Positions 1 to 5,928 of a stretch of DNA of 8,094 nt are shown in pieces. This DNA is from Oceanospirillaceae bacterium. Its GTDB lineage: Bacteria > Pseudomonadota > Gammaproteobacteria > Pseudomonadales > Balneatricaceae. Position 1 is the first letter of the stretch, and each line of letters begins with the position of its first letter. The stretch lies in the NCBI GenBank assembly GCA_023954795.1, contig JAGSHA010000133.1, positions 1 to 8,094 of the forward strand, written 5' to 3'. The notes beneath the pieces were generated by a model, which was given only the letters and a program-made list of their open reading frames with translations, was not told the origin of the DNA and did not search any database. Both the position numbers and the translations under genes were made by a program.

Positions 1-477
1 CATTACCTGAATGAAGCTCAAATCAAACTGATGATCGGCCTGGTCGCCATGGCATTTGTGCTCAACCATCTGCGCGGCAAAGGGAGTGATGAAGCTAAAC
101 CGGCCAGTGTCTGGCGTGGCGGATTCTGGGGCATCATCGGGGGCTTCACCAGCTTTGGCGTTCATGCCGGAGGCGCGCCATTAAACATCTACCTTTTACC
201 TCTGAAACTGAACAAATCCGCCTTTGTGGGCACCACGGTGATCTTTTTTACCGCTGTAAACTACACCAAACTGATTCCCTATTTCTGGCTCGGACAGTTC
301 ACCAGCAACACCCTTCTCACCGCACTGGCGCTGGCGCCTCTGGCCCCCTTGGGGGTTTATCTTGGCAGCTTTCTCCACCATCGCATCGATGATCGCTGGT
401 TTTACCGTATCTGTTACGGATTATTGACGTTGGCAGGCACTAAGCTGCTGTTTGATGGTCTGAGTGGTTTGGTATAA
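1..477 (+). CDS. TauE/SafE-family membrane permease, C-terminal part (5' end outside window)
   Basis: The reading frame is open from base 1 to the TAA at 475-477, so this is the last 158 residues of a gene that begins upstream. The segment contains glycine-rich and hydrophobic stretches (GGFTSFGVHAGG, then a VNYTKLIPYFWLGQF region, then LTALALAPLAPLGVYLGSFL) in the order expected for the second half of the TauE/SafE (DUF81) fold, and ends in the usual short terminal helix. Family members are inner-membrane proteins with about eight helices, linked to export or uptake of sulfite, sulfoacetate and other organosulfur anions. The substrate cannot be told from this fragment. The internal ATG at 31 is unlikely to be the true start, because the frame continues upstream without a stop and the fragment is only about half the normal length. 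Confidence 0.85.
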   Translation, partial: HYLNEAQIKLMIGLVAMAFVLNHLRGKGSDEAKPASVWRGGFWGIIGGFTSFGVHAGGAPLNIYLLPLKLNKSAFVGTTVIFFTAVNYTKLIPYFWLGQFTSNTLLTALALAPLAPLGVYLGSFLHHRIDDRWFYRICYGLLTLAGTKLLFDGLSGLV

Positions 478-502
478 TCGTAATCCTATTCGATTCAGTG
501 TT

Positions 503-522
503 CGTTTTGAGAGGCTCAAACG
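503..522 (+). promoter_or_regulatory. Ribosome binding site inside a small inverted repeat
   Basis: GAGAGG at 509-514 lies 8 nt before the ATG at 523 and fits a Shine-Dalgarno sequence. It overlaps a perfect inverted repeat, TTTGAG (506-511) with CTCAAA (515-520), leaving a three-base AGG loop. CG/CG pairs at 503-504 and 521-522 would extend it past one bulged T. The fold would partly bury the binding site. Regulation by this hairpin is inference. Confidence 0.35.
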
Positions 523-819
523 ATGACCATTTCTTCCGATAATCTAGCCGACCGCGCCTGCCAGCTAACCCGAGAATTCATCGGCCATGCCTGCAAGGTC
601 CGTGATGAAAATCCAGAGTACGCACAGACGCCCGAACAAACCGCGATGATACTGTCGCTGGAACTGTCACGTATTGGTATGAATGTCGAAGACGATCAAA
701 AGCTGGATATTCTGGCGGGCCTGAAGAAAGGTCTGAACAGCCTGAAACTCACTGATGAAGAACGTCTGGCCATCACGGCTCAGATTAAAGGCCAGCTGTA
801 TCCGGGGAATAACGCTTGA
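523..819 (+). CDS. Conserved-looking 98-aa protein of unknown function
   Basis: I do not recognise this protein. It is 98 residues, acidic to neutral, has no signal peptide or membrane segment, and appears largely helical. There are two likely helices around residues 5-28 and 36-75, then a short LTDEERLAITAQIKGQLYPG tail. Two cysteines lie in the N-terminal third, near residues 13 and 23. The start ATG at 523 has a good GAGAGG site 8 nt upstream. Its TGA stop (817-819) overlaps the TTG start of trmO at 816, so the two are probably co-transcribed and translationally coupled. It starts 45 nt after the TauE/SafE stop, so all three may form one transcript. A soluble cytoplasmic protein is the most that can be said; linkage to tRNA modification is only suggested by the overlap. 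Confidence 0.7.
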   Translation: MTISSDNLADRACQLTREFIGHACKVRDENPEYAQTPEQTAMILSLELSRIGMNVEDDQKLDILAGLKKGLNSLKLTDEERLAITAQIKGQLYPGNNA

Positions 820-1544
820 TCGAGTCGCTCAACATGCAGCCTGTCGCGGTGGTTCGCAGTGCATTTAAGGAAAAATTTGGCATCCCTCGCCAACCCGGTC
901 TGGCAAACAGCATCGTCTCAACCATTGAGCTGTTGCCTGAGTTCAGCTCCGCAGAAGCAGTGCGCGGTTTGGAGCAATGCAGTCATATCTGGTTGGTGTT
1001 TGTCTTCAGTGAGTGTGTAGATAAAGGCTGGAGTCCACTGGTACGCCCCCCTCGATTGGGAGGCAATAAAAAGCTGGGCGTCTTTGCAACGCGCTCACCC
1101 TTTCGCCCCAATCCCATAGGGCTCTCACCGGTGAAGTTGGAAGCCGTGCGAATTGAGGGCAACAAAGTCAGTTTAGATGTCCGCGGTGCCGATCTGCTTG
1201 ATGGCACACCGGTACTCGATATCAAACCCTATCTACCTTATTCCGATGTGATTGGTGATGCTGAATTTTCCGTCGCGGACCAGATTAAAAAGCTGGACCT
1301 GCCTGTTGTCTATTCTGACGCTGCACAAGAGGCCTGTAGCCTGTACGAACAACGTACCGGAGAACAACTCGACGAACAGATCAGTGAAATACTGAGCTGT
1401 GACCCACGCCCTGCATACAAGAAGAACGACCCGGATCGGATATATGGTGTAAAACTTCACGATCTGGATATACGCTGGAAAATCACAGACAATCAGATCT
1501 ATATCGAATCGATCGCTTATTTGGAGTCTTCAGATCAGCCATAA
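816..1544 (+). CDS. trmO: tRNA (N6-threonylcarbamoyladenosine(37)-N6)-methyltransferase TrmO
   Basis: Belongs to the TsaA/UPF0066/TrmO family, which uses S-adenosylmethionine to methylate t6A37 to m6t6A37 in threonine tRNAs. Visible family blocks, numbered from the internal Met encoded at 834, are the FKEKFGIPRQPGL N-terminal motif (11-23), RPPRLGG (71-77), the signature SPFRPNPIG (88-96), LDGTPVLDIKPYLPYSD (122-138) and the C-terminal DPRPAYKK...YGVKLHDLDIRWKI block (190-217). The length of 236-242 aa matches E. coli TrmO (about 235). I favour the TTG at 816: GGGGA at 804-808 lies 7 nt upstream, the N-terminal length fits the E. coli protein, and TTG overlaps the preceding TGA stop for translational coupling. 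The ATG at 834 is the alternative and has a poorer ribosome binding site. The gene appears intact. Confidence 0.92.
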   Translation: MIESLNMQPVAVVRSAFKEKFGIPRQPGLANSIVSTIELLPEFSSAEAVRGLEQCSHIWLVFVFSECVDKGWSPLVRPPRLGGNKKLGVFATRSPFRPNPIGLSPVKLEAVRIEGNKVSLDVRGADLLDGTPVLDIKPYLPYSDVIGDAEFSVADQIKKLDLPVVYSDAAQEACSLYEQRTGEQLDEQISEILSCDPRPAYKKNDPDRIYGVKLHDLDIRWKITDNQIYIESIAYLESSDQP

Positions 1545-1709
1545 AAGCAAACATGGCTTGAAGGATATTCGGAGATAAAGCACTGAAGCAGTCTGTAGTG
1601 AGGATATCTGCCACCCGCGCAAAGGGTGAGGCAACATTGCTATTCGCAGCTATCCGCAGAAAAAGTACGAAGGAACGGCCTTCCATAATAAGAACAGGAA
1701 TCAGAGTTA
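1545..1709 (+). other. 165-bp intergenic leader upstream of the diguanylate cyclase gene
   Basis: No convincing gene is seen here. A short imperfect hairpin is possible at 1609-1633: TGCC+ACCC pairs with GGGT+GGCA, with loop GCGCAAA and a bulged GA. It lacks a U-run, so it is not a clear terminator. A Shine-Dalgarno AGGAA at 1696-1700 lies 9 nt before the ATG at 1710. I compared the stretch by eye with the c-di-GMP (GEMM) riboswitch consensus and found no match. Confidence 0.4.
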
Positions 1710-2969
1710 ATGCGTATCCTTGCTGTAGATCCCAACCGCGCGTTTCATCAGCTACTAAAAAGTCAGCTACAACCTATTGGTTGTGAATTAACAAGCTGTT
1801 CCAATGGATACGAAACACTCAAAGCACTCGATTCGAGTCAGTACGACCTGATTACGCTGGCACGTTATATTCAGCCAGATGACTATCTGCCACTACTGAA
1901 ACACATTCGTTCGCTTCCCAAATATCAATTTACACCCGTTATGCTTATCGCCTATGACTACGATTTCAATTTCGTTAAAGAAGCCGTGGGTCATGGCATT
2001 ACAGATGTTCTTGATCGTCACCAGCCCGATCAGTTAATTGATGGCATCATCCGTCTGTTACGCCGGACCAGCTATCAATTTGACGATCACGTATTGCTGG
2101 TCGAAGACAGCCCAACAAACGGTCAGCTTGTCACGACGATGTTGCAACAGCGCGGGATGTCTGTGGAATGGCATACAACCTACTCCGGTGCGATCGATAC
2201 TCTCGAATATAAAGAGTTCGATCTGATCATTACCGACCTGCTTTTGGACGAGAAACACACCGGTCTGGAGCTGCTGCACTACATTCGCCATCACCAACGC
2301 ACCGCGATAAGGGAATTGCCGGTCATCGCTTTAACCGGCTTTAATGACCCATCCCGTCGTCTTCTGGCGTTCCATTTAGGTGCGGATGATTTCGTCAGCA
2401 AACCTTTTTCGGAAGAAGAACTTCTCGTACGAATAGACCGCGTATTATCCCGGCATAAGCTGGTCACTCAACTACAGAAACGGGAAGCCCAGCTGACAGA
2501 GATGGCGCTGTTCGATTCACTCACCAGCGTCTACAACCGGCACGGGTTAAGTGAATTAATGAAAAAAAGAATCAGGTACTGCCACCGCCATGAAATTCCT
2601 GCGGTCATGCTGTTGATCGATCTGGATCACTTTAAGGAACTCAACGATACGTTTGGACACCCATTTGGCGATACTGTGCTGCGTAAAGTGGGTCAGACAC
2701 TCAATGACATTGTGCGCGACGATGACATTGCCGGTCGCTGGGGGGGGGATGAATTTCTGGTGTTTTTACCGCATTGCCAGCTTGCGGGTGCAACCCAAAC
2801 AGCGCGAAGAATCCGTAACCGTCTTCAACAGCATAACGAACGTATCGGATGCTCAATCGGAATCCACCAGCTTACACCTGAAGACACCCTGGAGTCTCTT
2901 ATCGAACACGCGGACAAGGCTCTTTACAAAGCCAAAGCACACAACAAAGGTGGTTATGCACACGCGTAA
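1710..2969 (+). CDS. REC-REC-GGDEF response regulator, diguanylate cyclase
   Basis: A soluble 419-aa protein with PleD-like architecture, expected to make cyclic di-GMP from two GTP under control of receiver domains. The first REC domain (about 1-118) has the fold pattern but Ala51 where the phospho-acceptor Asp should be (DLITLA), so it is probably a non-phosphorylated dimerisation domain. The second REC (about 126-247) keeps acidic E132/D133, acceptor D176 in DLIITD, T209 and K231 in SKPF. The GGDEF domain (about 262-419) has the conserved FDSLTSVYNRHG start, DLDHFKELND, and GGDEF at 345-349, preceded by an intact inhibitory RxxD site (R336-D339), so product inhibition is likely. The start ATG has AGGAA 9 nt upstream. 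No partner histidine kinase lies in the window. GGDEF codons 344-346 are written as a run of nine G (2740-2748), an unusual slippage-prone tract. Confidence 0.93.
   Translation: MRILAVDPNRAFHQLLKSQLQPIGCELTSCSNGYETLKALDSSQYDLITLARYIQPDDYLPLLKHIRSLPKYQFTPVMLIAYDYDFNFVKEAVGHGITDVLDRHQPDQLIDGIIRLLRRTSYQFDDHVLLVEDSPTNGQLVTTMLQQRGMSVEWHTTYSGAIDTLEYKEFDLIITDLLLDEKHTGLELLHYIRHHQRTAIRELPVIALTGFNDPSRRLLAFHLGADDFVSKPFSEEELLVRIDRVLSRHKLVTQLQKREAQLTEMALFDSLTSVYNRHGLSELMKKRIRYCHRHEIPAVMLLIDLDHFKELNDTFGHPFGDTVLRKVGQTLNDIVRDDDIAGRWGGDEFLVFLPHCQLAGATQTARRIRNRLQQHNERIGCSIGIHQLTPEDTLESLIEHADKALYKAKAHNKGGYAHA
2740..2748 (+). repeat. Nine-G homopolymer within the GGDEF active-site codons
   Basis: TGG GGG GGG GAT encodes W-G-G-D with nine consecutive G. 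Gain of one G would create an in-frame TGA immediately after the glycines. Loss of one G would shift into a frame that stays open to 3009, losing the DEF residues and the rest of the domain. Confidence 0.9.
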
Positions 2970-2979
2970 GGCTTTCTCT

Positions 2980-3019
2980 CTGTCAGCTGAACTATCAGAT
3001 AATTCATGACAGGTTCAGC
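2980..3019. repeat. Interleaved pair of inverted repeats (A-B-A'-B')
   Basis: CTGTCA (2980-2985) is complementary to TGACAG (3007-3012), and GCTGAAC (2986-2992) to GTTCAGC (3013-3019). The arms are interleaved with no spacing between A and B or between A' and B', so in RNA the two hairpins would be mutually exclusive. It sits just after the cyclase stop and about 50 nt before the next gene. No U-run follows. Confidence 0.4.
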
Positions 3020-3067
3020 CCGTTCGGTATAGCCTTCACCTTATAGCAACTACACAGGTCATCCACT

Positions 3068-3436
3068 GTGAGACATCCGATCAAATTTTTGCTCAGTACT
3101 TCGCTGTTAACCGCCCTACTCTCGCCAATCGCGTGGGCAGATAATAATCCAGATTTTGCAGAAACCGAGCGTTGGATTAATGAATTATCTCAACAGCTGT
3201 TAGAAAAAGGTGCGGTCAGTGGTACCTACCTGAACAACTATCTGCAATGTTTACAGGATGAGAAGAGTCTGCGTGATAATCCGGGTACCGATCTCGAAAA
3301 GCTCTGGCAGGAGTTAATGGGCGCAAGCCATAGTTGTGCCCCGGTGATCGAAGATATGGTGGAAGCGCTCAAAAAAGATGACGCACAATCCGAAGCCTTG
3401 CGACAACAACTGCAAGATCTGGAAAAAAGCCTTTGA
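3068..3436 (+). CDS. Small exported protein of unknown function
   Basis: A 122-aa protein starting with GTG; AGG at 3056-3058 gives a ribosome binding site 9 nt upstream. The N-terminus is a clear Sec signal peptide: basic MRHPIK, a hydrophobic stretch FLLSTSLLTALLSPI, and a likely signal peptidase I site after A22-W23-A24. The mature part (about 98 residues from D25) is acidic and helical, with two cysteines, C61 (YLQCLQ) and C90 (SHSCAP), that could form a disulfide in the periplasm. The C-terminal 25 residues are rich in charged residues and Gln, and may form a coiled coil. I do not recognise the family. It follows the diguanylate cyclase gene by 98 nt in the same direction; whether they share a transcript is uncertain. 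It ends at a strong terminator shared with the convergent operon. Confidence 0.7.
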   Translation: MRHPIKFLLSTSLLTALLSPIAWADNNPDFAETERWINELSQQLLEKGAVSGTYLNNYLQCLQDEKSLRDNPGTDLEKLWQELMGASHSCAPVIEDMVEALKKDDAQSEALRQQLQDLEKSL

Positions 3437-3467
3437 AACGTAAGCTTTCTGAAGACATGCAGACACA

Positions 3468-3495
3468 AAAAAGGGTGCCCATCGGCACCCTTTTT
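3468..3495. terminator. Bidirectional rho-independent terminator
   Basis: GGGTGCC (3473-3479) pairs with GGCACCC (3484-3490) across a CATC loop. A5 lies on the left and T5 on the right, so the structure works on both strands. It lies between the convergent stops at 3436 (+) and 3532 (-) and would end both the small exported-protein transcript and the leftward hvf operon. Confidence 0.9.
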
Positions 3496-3531
3496 GTCTT
3501 TAGTTGTTGATTGTCGCATCAGCCGACCGTG

Positions 3532-4152
3532 TTAAGACTCAACCGCTTGAGGACGGAATTTCTTCGCCAGCCAGTAATCAACGCTGAAGTAACGTCCACC
3601 ACCTACGAAAAACAAACTCAGCAACATGATGAAGTAGGTGATAGCAAACTCAATACCGTTATTGAGTATCACCACGGATCCACGCCCCGTCAGCCAGTTA
3701 TAGTTGCCGTTTTCACGCAATATCTCTTTGGCTGCATTCAGTCGTTCAACAGATTCCATGACACGATCATTGGCCAACCAGCTACTTGCATCAGCAATCG
3801 CTAACCAACCATTTTCCCAATGCACCGAGAATGCAGCCACCAGCATGGTGATCATCAGCGGGATGGAGATCCAGCGGGTCGCAAACCCTATAATCAATGC
3901 CAGACCACCAAAGAGTTCAGTACCTGCGGCCATTGCAGCCATCACTTCAGGCATCGGCAAACCGAGACCCCATTCAGCATTACCAAACCAGGCAACGGTA
4001 TCGTCAAAATGCGATAGTTTGTTATAACCTGCCTGCATCAGTACAGGAGCCAGATATAAACGCAGTAACAGCGGCGCCAGTCCGTCCATCTGACGGGTGT
4101 AGTCCAGCACATCATGCACTTTGTTATAGGTATTTATCAGTGCGTTAGCCAT
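3532..4152 (-). CDS. hvfX: DoxX-family membrane protein, HvfX type
   Basis: A 206-aa integral membrane protein with about four hydrophobic helices (around 25-45, 68-91, 95-111 and 165-185). The first carries the DoxX-type RLYLAPVLMQAGYNKL motif. The second is FGGLALIIGFATRW, followed by a VHWENGW segment. The insertion between the third and fourth helices is longer than in minimal DoxX proteins. DoxX-like proteins are regular partners of MNIO/DUF2063 RiPP clusters and have been named HvfX in that setting; the exact job (membrane redox, copper handling or maturation) is not established here. The start ATG is set by AAGGAG at 4160-4165, 7 nt upstream. It is the last gene of the leftward operon, 91 nt after hvfC, and ends at the shared terminator near 3468-3495. 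His111, Cys-free helices and several Met residues are visible, but no metal-binding claim is made from them. Confidence 0.85.
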   Translation of the reverse strand: MANALINTYNKVHDVLDYTRQMDGLAPLLLRLYLAPVLMQAGYNKLSHFDDTVAWFGNAEWGLGLPMPEVMAAMAAGTELFGGLALIIGFATRWISIPLMITMLVAAFSVHWENGWLAIADASSWLANDRVMESVERLNAAKEILRENGNYNWLTGRGSVVILNNGIEFAITYFIMLLSLFFVGGGRYFSVDYWLAKKFRPQAVES

Positions 4153-4243
4153 GTATTAGCTCCTTAAATCCTTCACTCTTATTCACGCGTTTGATCACAT
4201 TTCCTGTCATGCGATCGGTCACCCTTTAAAAACACACGTTCTA

Positions 4244-5020
4244 TTACGCTAAAGTACCGAGGATGACGCCACTCGCCCTAAGTTGCTCCAGGGTCTGCAG
4301 GCCTCCAGCCACCACTTGATCCGGTGATGGATGTTGCAGCTCAACCGCAATTTGCTGCAATGCTTCGTGCCCCGTCATCTCTTCAGATTCCGACAGCAGA
4401 TACAGCAAACGGGCGGTGACCGGATTGGTCTCAATAAACTGCACCGCGTCCTCTCGATTGCGATAAGCAATCAGGTAGGTTGGCTGGGCACCGGGTTCCT
4501 GCGGCAAGTATTCTTCACATATGCAGTGCACGGGGTACTGATATGCAAGAGACCATGCCAAAGGAGATTGCACAGGATGGCCTGCCAATAGATCCCCATT
4601 GGGATCTACCCCTTCAACAGGCAGATCCACCTCCGAACTATCAAGCGCCAGCTCAACCCATTCGTAATGGAGCAGCTCTTTCATGAAGGGCTGATCCTCA
4701 TCATCCGGCGCTCGCTCGCCATTGACGTATTCAATAAATTCTTGACCGATTTCCAGGAAGTACGGGGTATGGCAACGGTACAGGTCGAAGAAATTACGCA
4801 CTGTACGGTGCCAGTATTCATCACTGGAAATTGTCTTCATGACCGGGAAGTTTCCTGCTAGAAAACCTTCCACATTGTTGTAAAACAATTCACGGTAGAT
4901 CTGCATCCGGCGCTCTTCGATACCTTCAGGTGCATCGTGAGTGTCCGGGTTACGGATATGGGCTGCAAAACCATATTGCAGCGCCTGAAAGTCGTCCTGA
5001 TTATGCAACGGTGCGGTCAT
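4244..5020 (-). CDS. hvfC: DUF2063 RiPP maturation partner protein, HvfC family
   Basis: A 258-aa soluble protein with an N-terminal DUF2063 domain (about 8-100). This contains the typical EERRMQIYRELFYNNVEGFL stretch followed by AGNFPVM (about 35-61) and YWHRTVRNFFDLYRCHTPYFLEIGQEF (69-95). The C-terminal half is a second alpha/beta domain resembling the RiPP-recognition-like part of BufC/HvfC/MbnC-type partners. It is expected to bind the precursor leader and form a complex with the MNIO enzyme HvfB. The start at 5020 is chosen because GGAGG lies 7 nt upstream and MTAPLHNQDDFQALQ begins the family domain. The open frame extends to 5200, but that part is antiphase coding of hvfB. The gene overlaps the 3' end of hvfB by 20 nt, so its ribosome binding site lies inside hvfB and the two are probably coupled. 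Confidence 0.9.
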   Translation of the reverse strand: MTAPLHNQDDFQALQYGFAAHIRNPDTHDAPEGIEERRMQIYRELFYNNVEGFLAGNFPVMKTISSDEYWHRTVRNFFDLYRCHTPYFLEIGQEFIEYVNGERAPDDEDQPFMKELLHYEWVELALDSSEVDLPVEGVDPNGDLLAGHPVQSPLAWSLAYQYPVHCICEEYLPQEPGAQPTYLIAYRNREDAVQFIETNPVTARLLYLLSESEEMTGHEALQQIAVELQHPSPDQVVAGGLQTLEQLRASGVILGTLA

Positions 5021-5852
5021 TACGCTGCCTCCAGGTCTGTTGATAACTGCGGATCTGTTCCACTTCCACCAGCAACTCTTCCATCGGAGGGATGTTAAAG
5101 TCGCGCTCCAGCAACGTCGGAACATCACCAAATTGATCATACGCTTGCTGTAACAGCTTCCAGACCGGATCAACCACATCGGCACCGTGGGTATCGACAA
5201 TCAGATCGTCAGCTTCGTTGTAATGACCCGCAACATGCAGGTACATAATGCGTTCAGCAGGCATCGCAGCTAGAAATTCTTGTGCGTCGTATTTGTGGTT
5301 TACGCTATTTACGTAAATGTTGTTCACATCCAGTAACAGGTCACAATCGGCTTCATCCAACACCGCCAGCAAAAACTCTTTTTCACTCATCTCTGCACCA
5401 ACGGCAGCATAGAAAGAGACGTTTTCAACAGCGATCTTTTGCTCCAGCACATCCTGCGTCTGGCGGATACGTTGCGCAACATAACGCACGGCTTCCTCAG
5501 TAAAAGGAATCGGCATCAGGTCATATAAATGTCCGTCATCGGTGCAGTAACTCAGATGCTCCGAGTAAGCACGAATATTGTGTTCTTTCATGAAAGCTTT
5601 CAGACGATTCAGAAAATCCAGATCCAGTGGAGAAGGTCCACCCAGAGACAATGACAACCCGTGTGTCATGACCGGGAAACGCTCTGCGGCTTCGCGGAAA
5701 CTCTTTCCGTATCGACCACCCAGTCCAATCCAGTTTTCCGGTGCGACTTCAAGAAAATCGATCTGTTCCGGATCAACATTCTTAAAACTCTCTGTCATAC
5801 AGCGACGATAACCAACGCCTGCACCTTTGACCGGATAACCTTGTTCTCTCAT
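5001..5852 (-). CDS. hvfB: DUF692/MNIO multinuclear non-heme iron oxidase, HvfB-type RiPP maturase
   Basis: A 283-aa TIM-barrel-type enzyme of the DUF692 (MNIO) family, related to MbnB and BufB. Family motifs are seen in order: GVGYRR (12-17), DFLEVAPENW (32-41), H64 in THGLSLSLGG, E98-H99 in SEHLSY, E143-N144 in ENVSFY, D175 and N177-N178 in LLLDVNNIYVNSVNH, H206 and H210 in LHVAGH, D220-H222 in DTHG, and E249 in LLERD. These His/Asp/Glu positions correspond to the iron ligands of the family, so the enzyme looks complete. Characterised relatives oxidise peptidyl cysteines to oxazolone/thioamide or thiooxazole groups that bind copper. The start ATG at 5852 follows GAGGAAAGGA; a TTG at 5867 in the same frame is less likely. 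It lies 76 nt downstream of the precursor gene and overlaps hvfC by 20 nt. Confidence 0.94.
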   Translation of the reverse strand: MREQGYPVKGAGVGYRRCMTESFKNVDPEQIDFLEVAPENWIGLGGRYGKSFREAAERFPVMTHGLSLSLGGPSPLDLDFLNRLKAFMKEHNIRAYSEHLSYCTDDGHLYDLMPIPFTEEAVRYVAQRIRQTQDVLEQKIAVENVSFYAAVGAEMSEKEFLLAVLDEADCDLLLDVNNIYVNSVNHKYDAQEFLAAMPAERIMYLHVAGHYNEADDLIVDTHGADVVDPVWKLLQQAYDQFGDVPTLLERDFNIPPMEELLVEVEQIRSYQQTWRQRNDRTVA

Positions 5853-5879
5853 CTGTCCTTTCCTCAAGCCTGTTGTAAA

Positions 5880-5904
5880 CAGGGCCTCGTAAAACGAAGC
5901 CCTG
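5880..5904 (-). terminator. Hairpin between hvfA and hvfB, possible attenuator
   Basis: CAGGGC (5880-5885) pairs with GCCCTG (5899-5904). After one mismatch, TCG (5887-5889) pairs with CGA (5895-5897), leaving a TAAAA loop. Read leftward it lies 24 nt after the hvfA stop and is followed by only TTTACAAC, so it is a weak or partial terminator, or a 3'-end stabiliser of the hvfA message. Full termination would cut off hvfBCX, which have no obvious promoter of their own. Confidence 0.55.
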
Positions 5905-5928
5905 ATTGTTTAAACGTAAACGGGCTGC

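Noticed and set aside
1545..1709. c-di-GMP (GEMM) riboswitch before the diguanylate cyclase
   Set aside because: A CGCAAAG-like string is present, but the expected tetraloop/receptor arrangement and flanking conserved blocks are not seen.
4153..4243. CRP-like half site (TGTGATC) or separate promoter for hvfX in the 91-bp gap after hvfC
   Set aside because: Only one half site is visible and no matching second half or -10/-35 pair was found.
5021..5200. N-terminal extension of HvfC by 60 residues
   Set aside because: It lies antiphase inside the conserved end of hvfB, has Cys/Trp/Arg-rich shadow-like composition, and the strong GGAGG marks the start at 5020.
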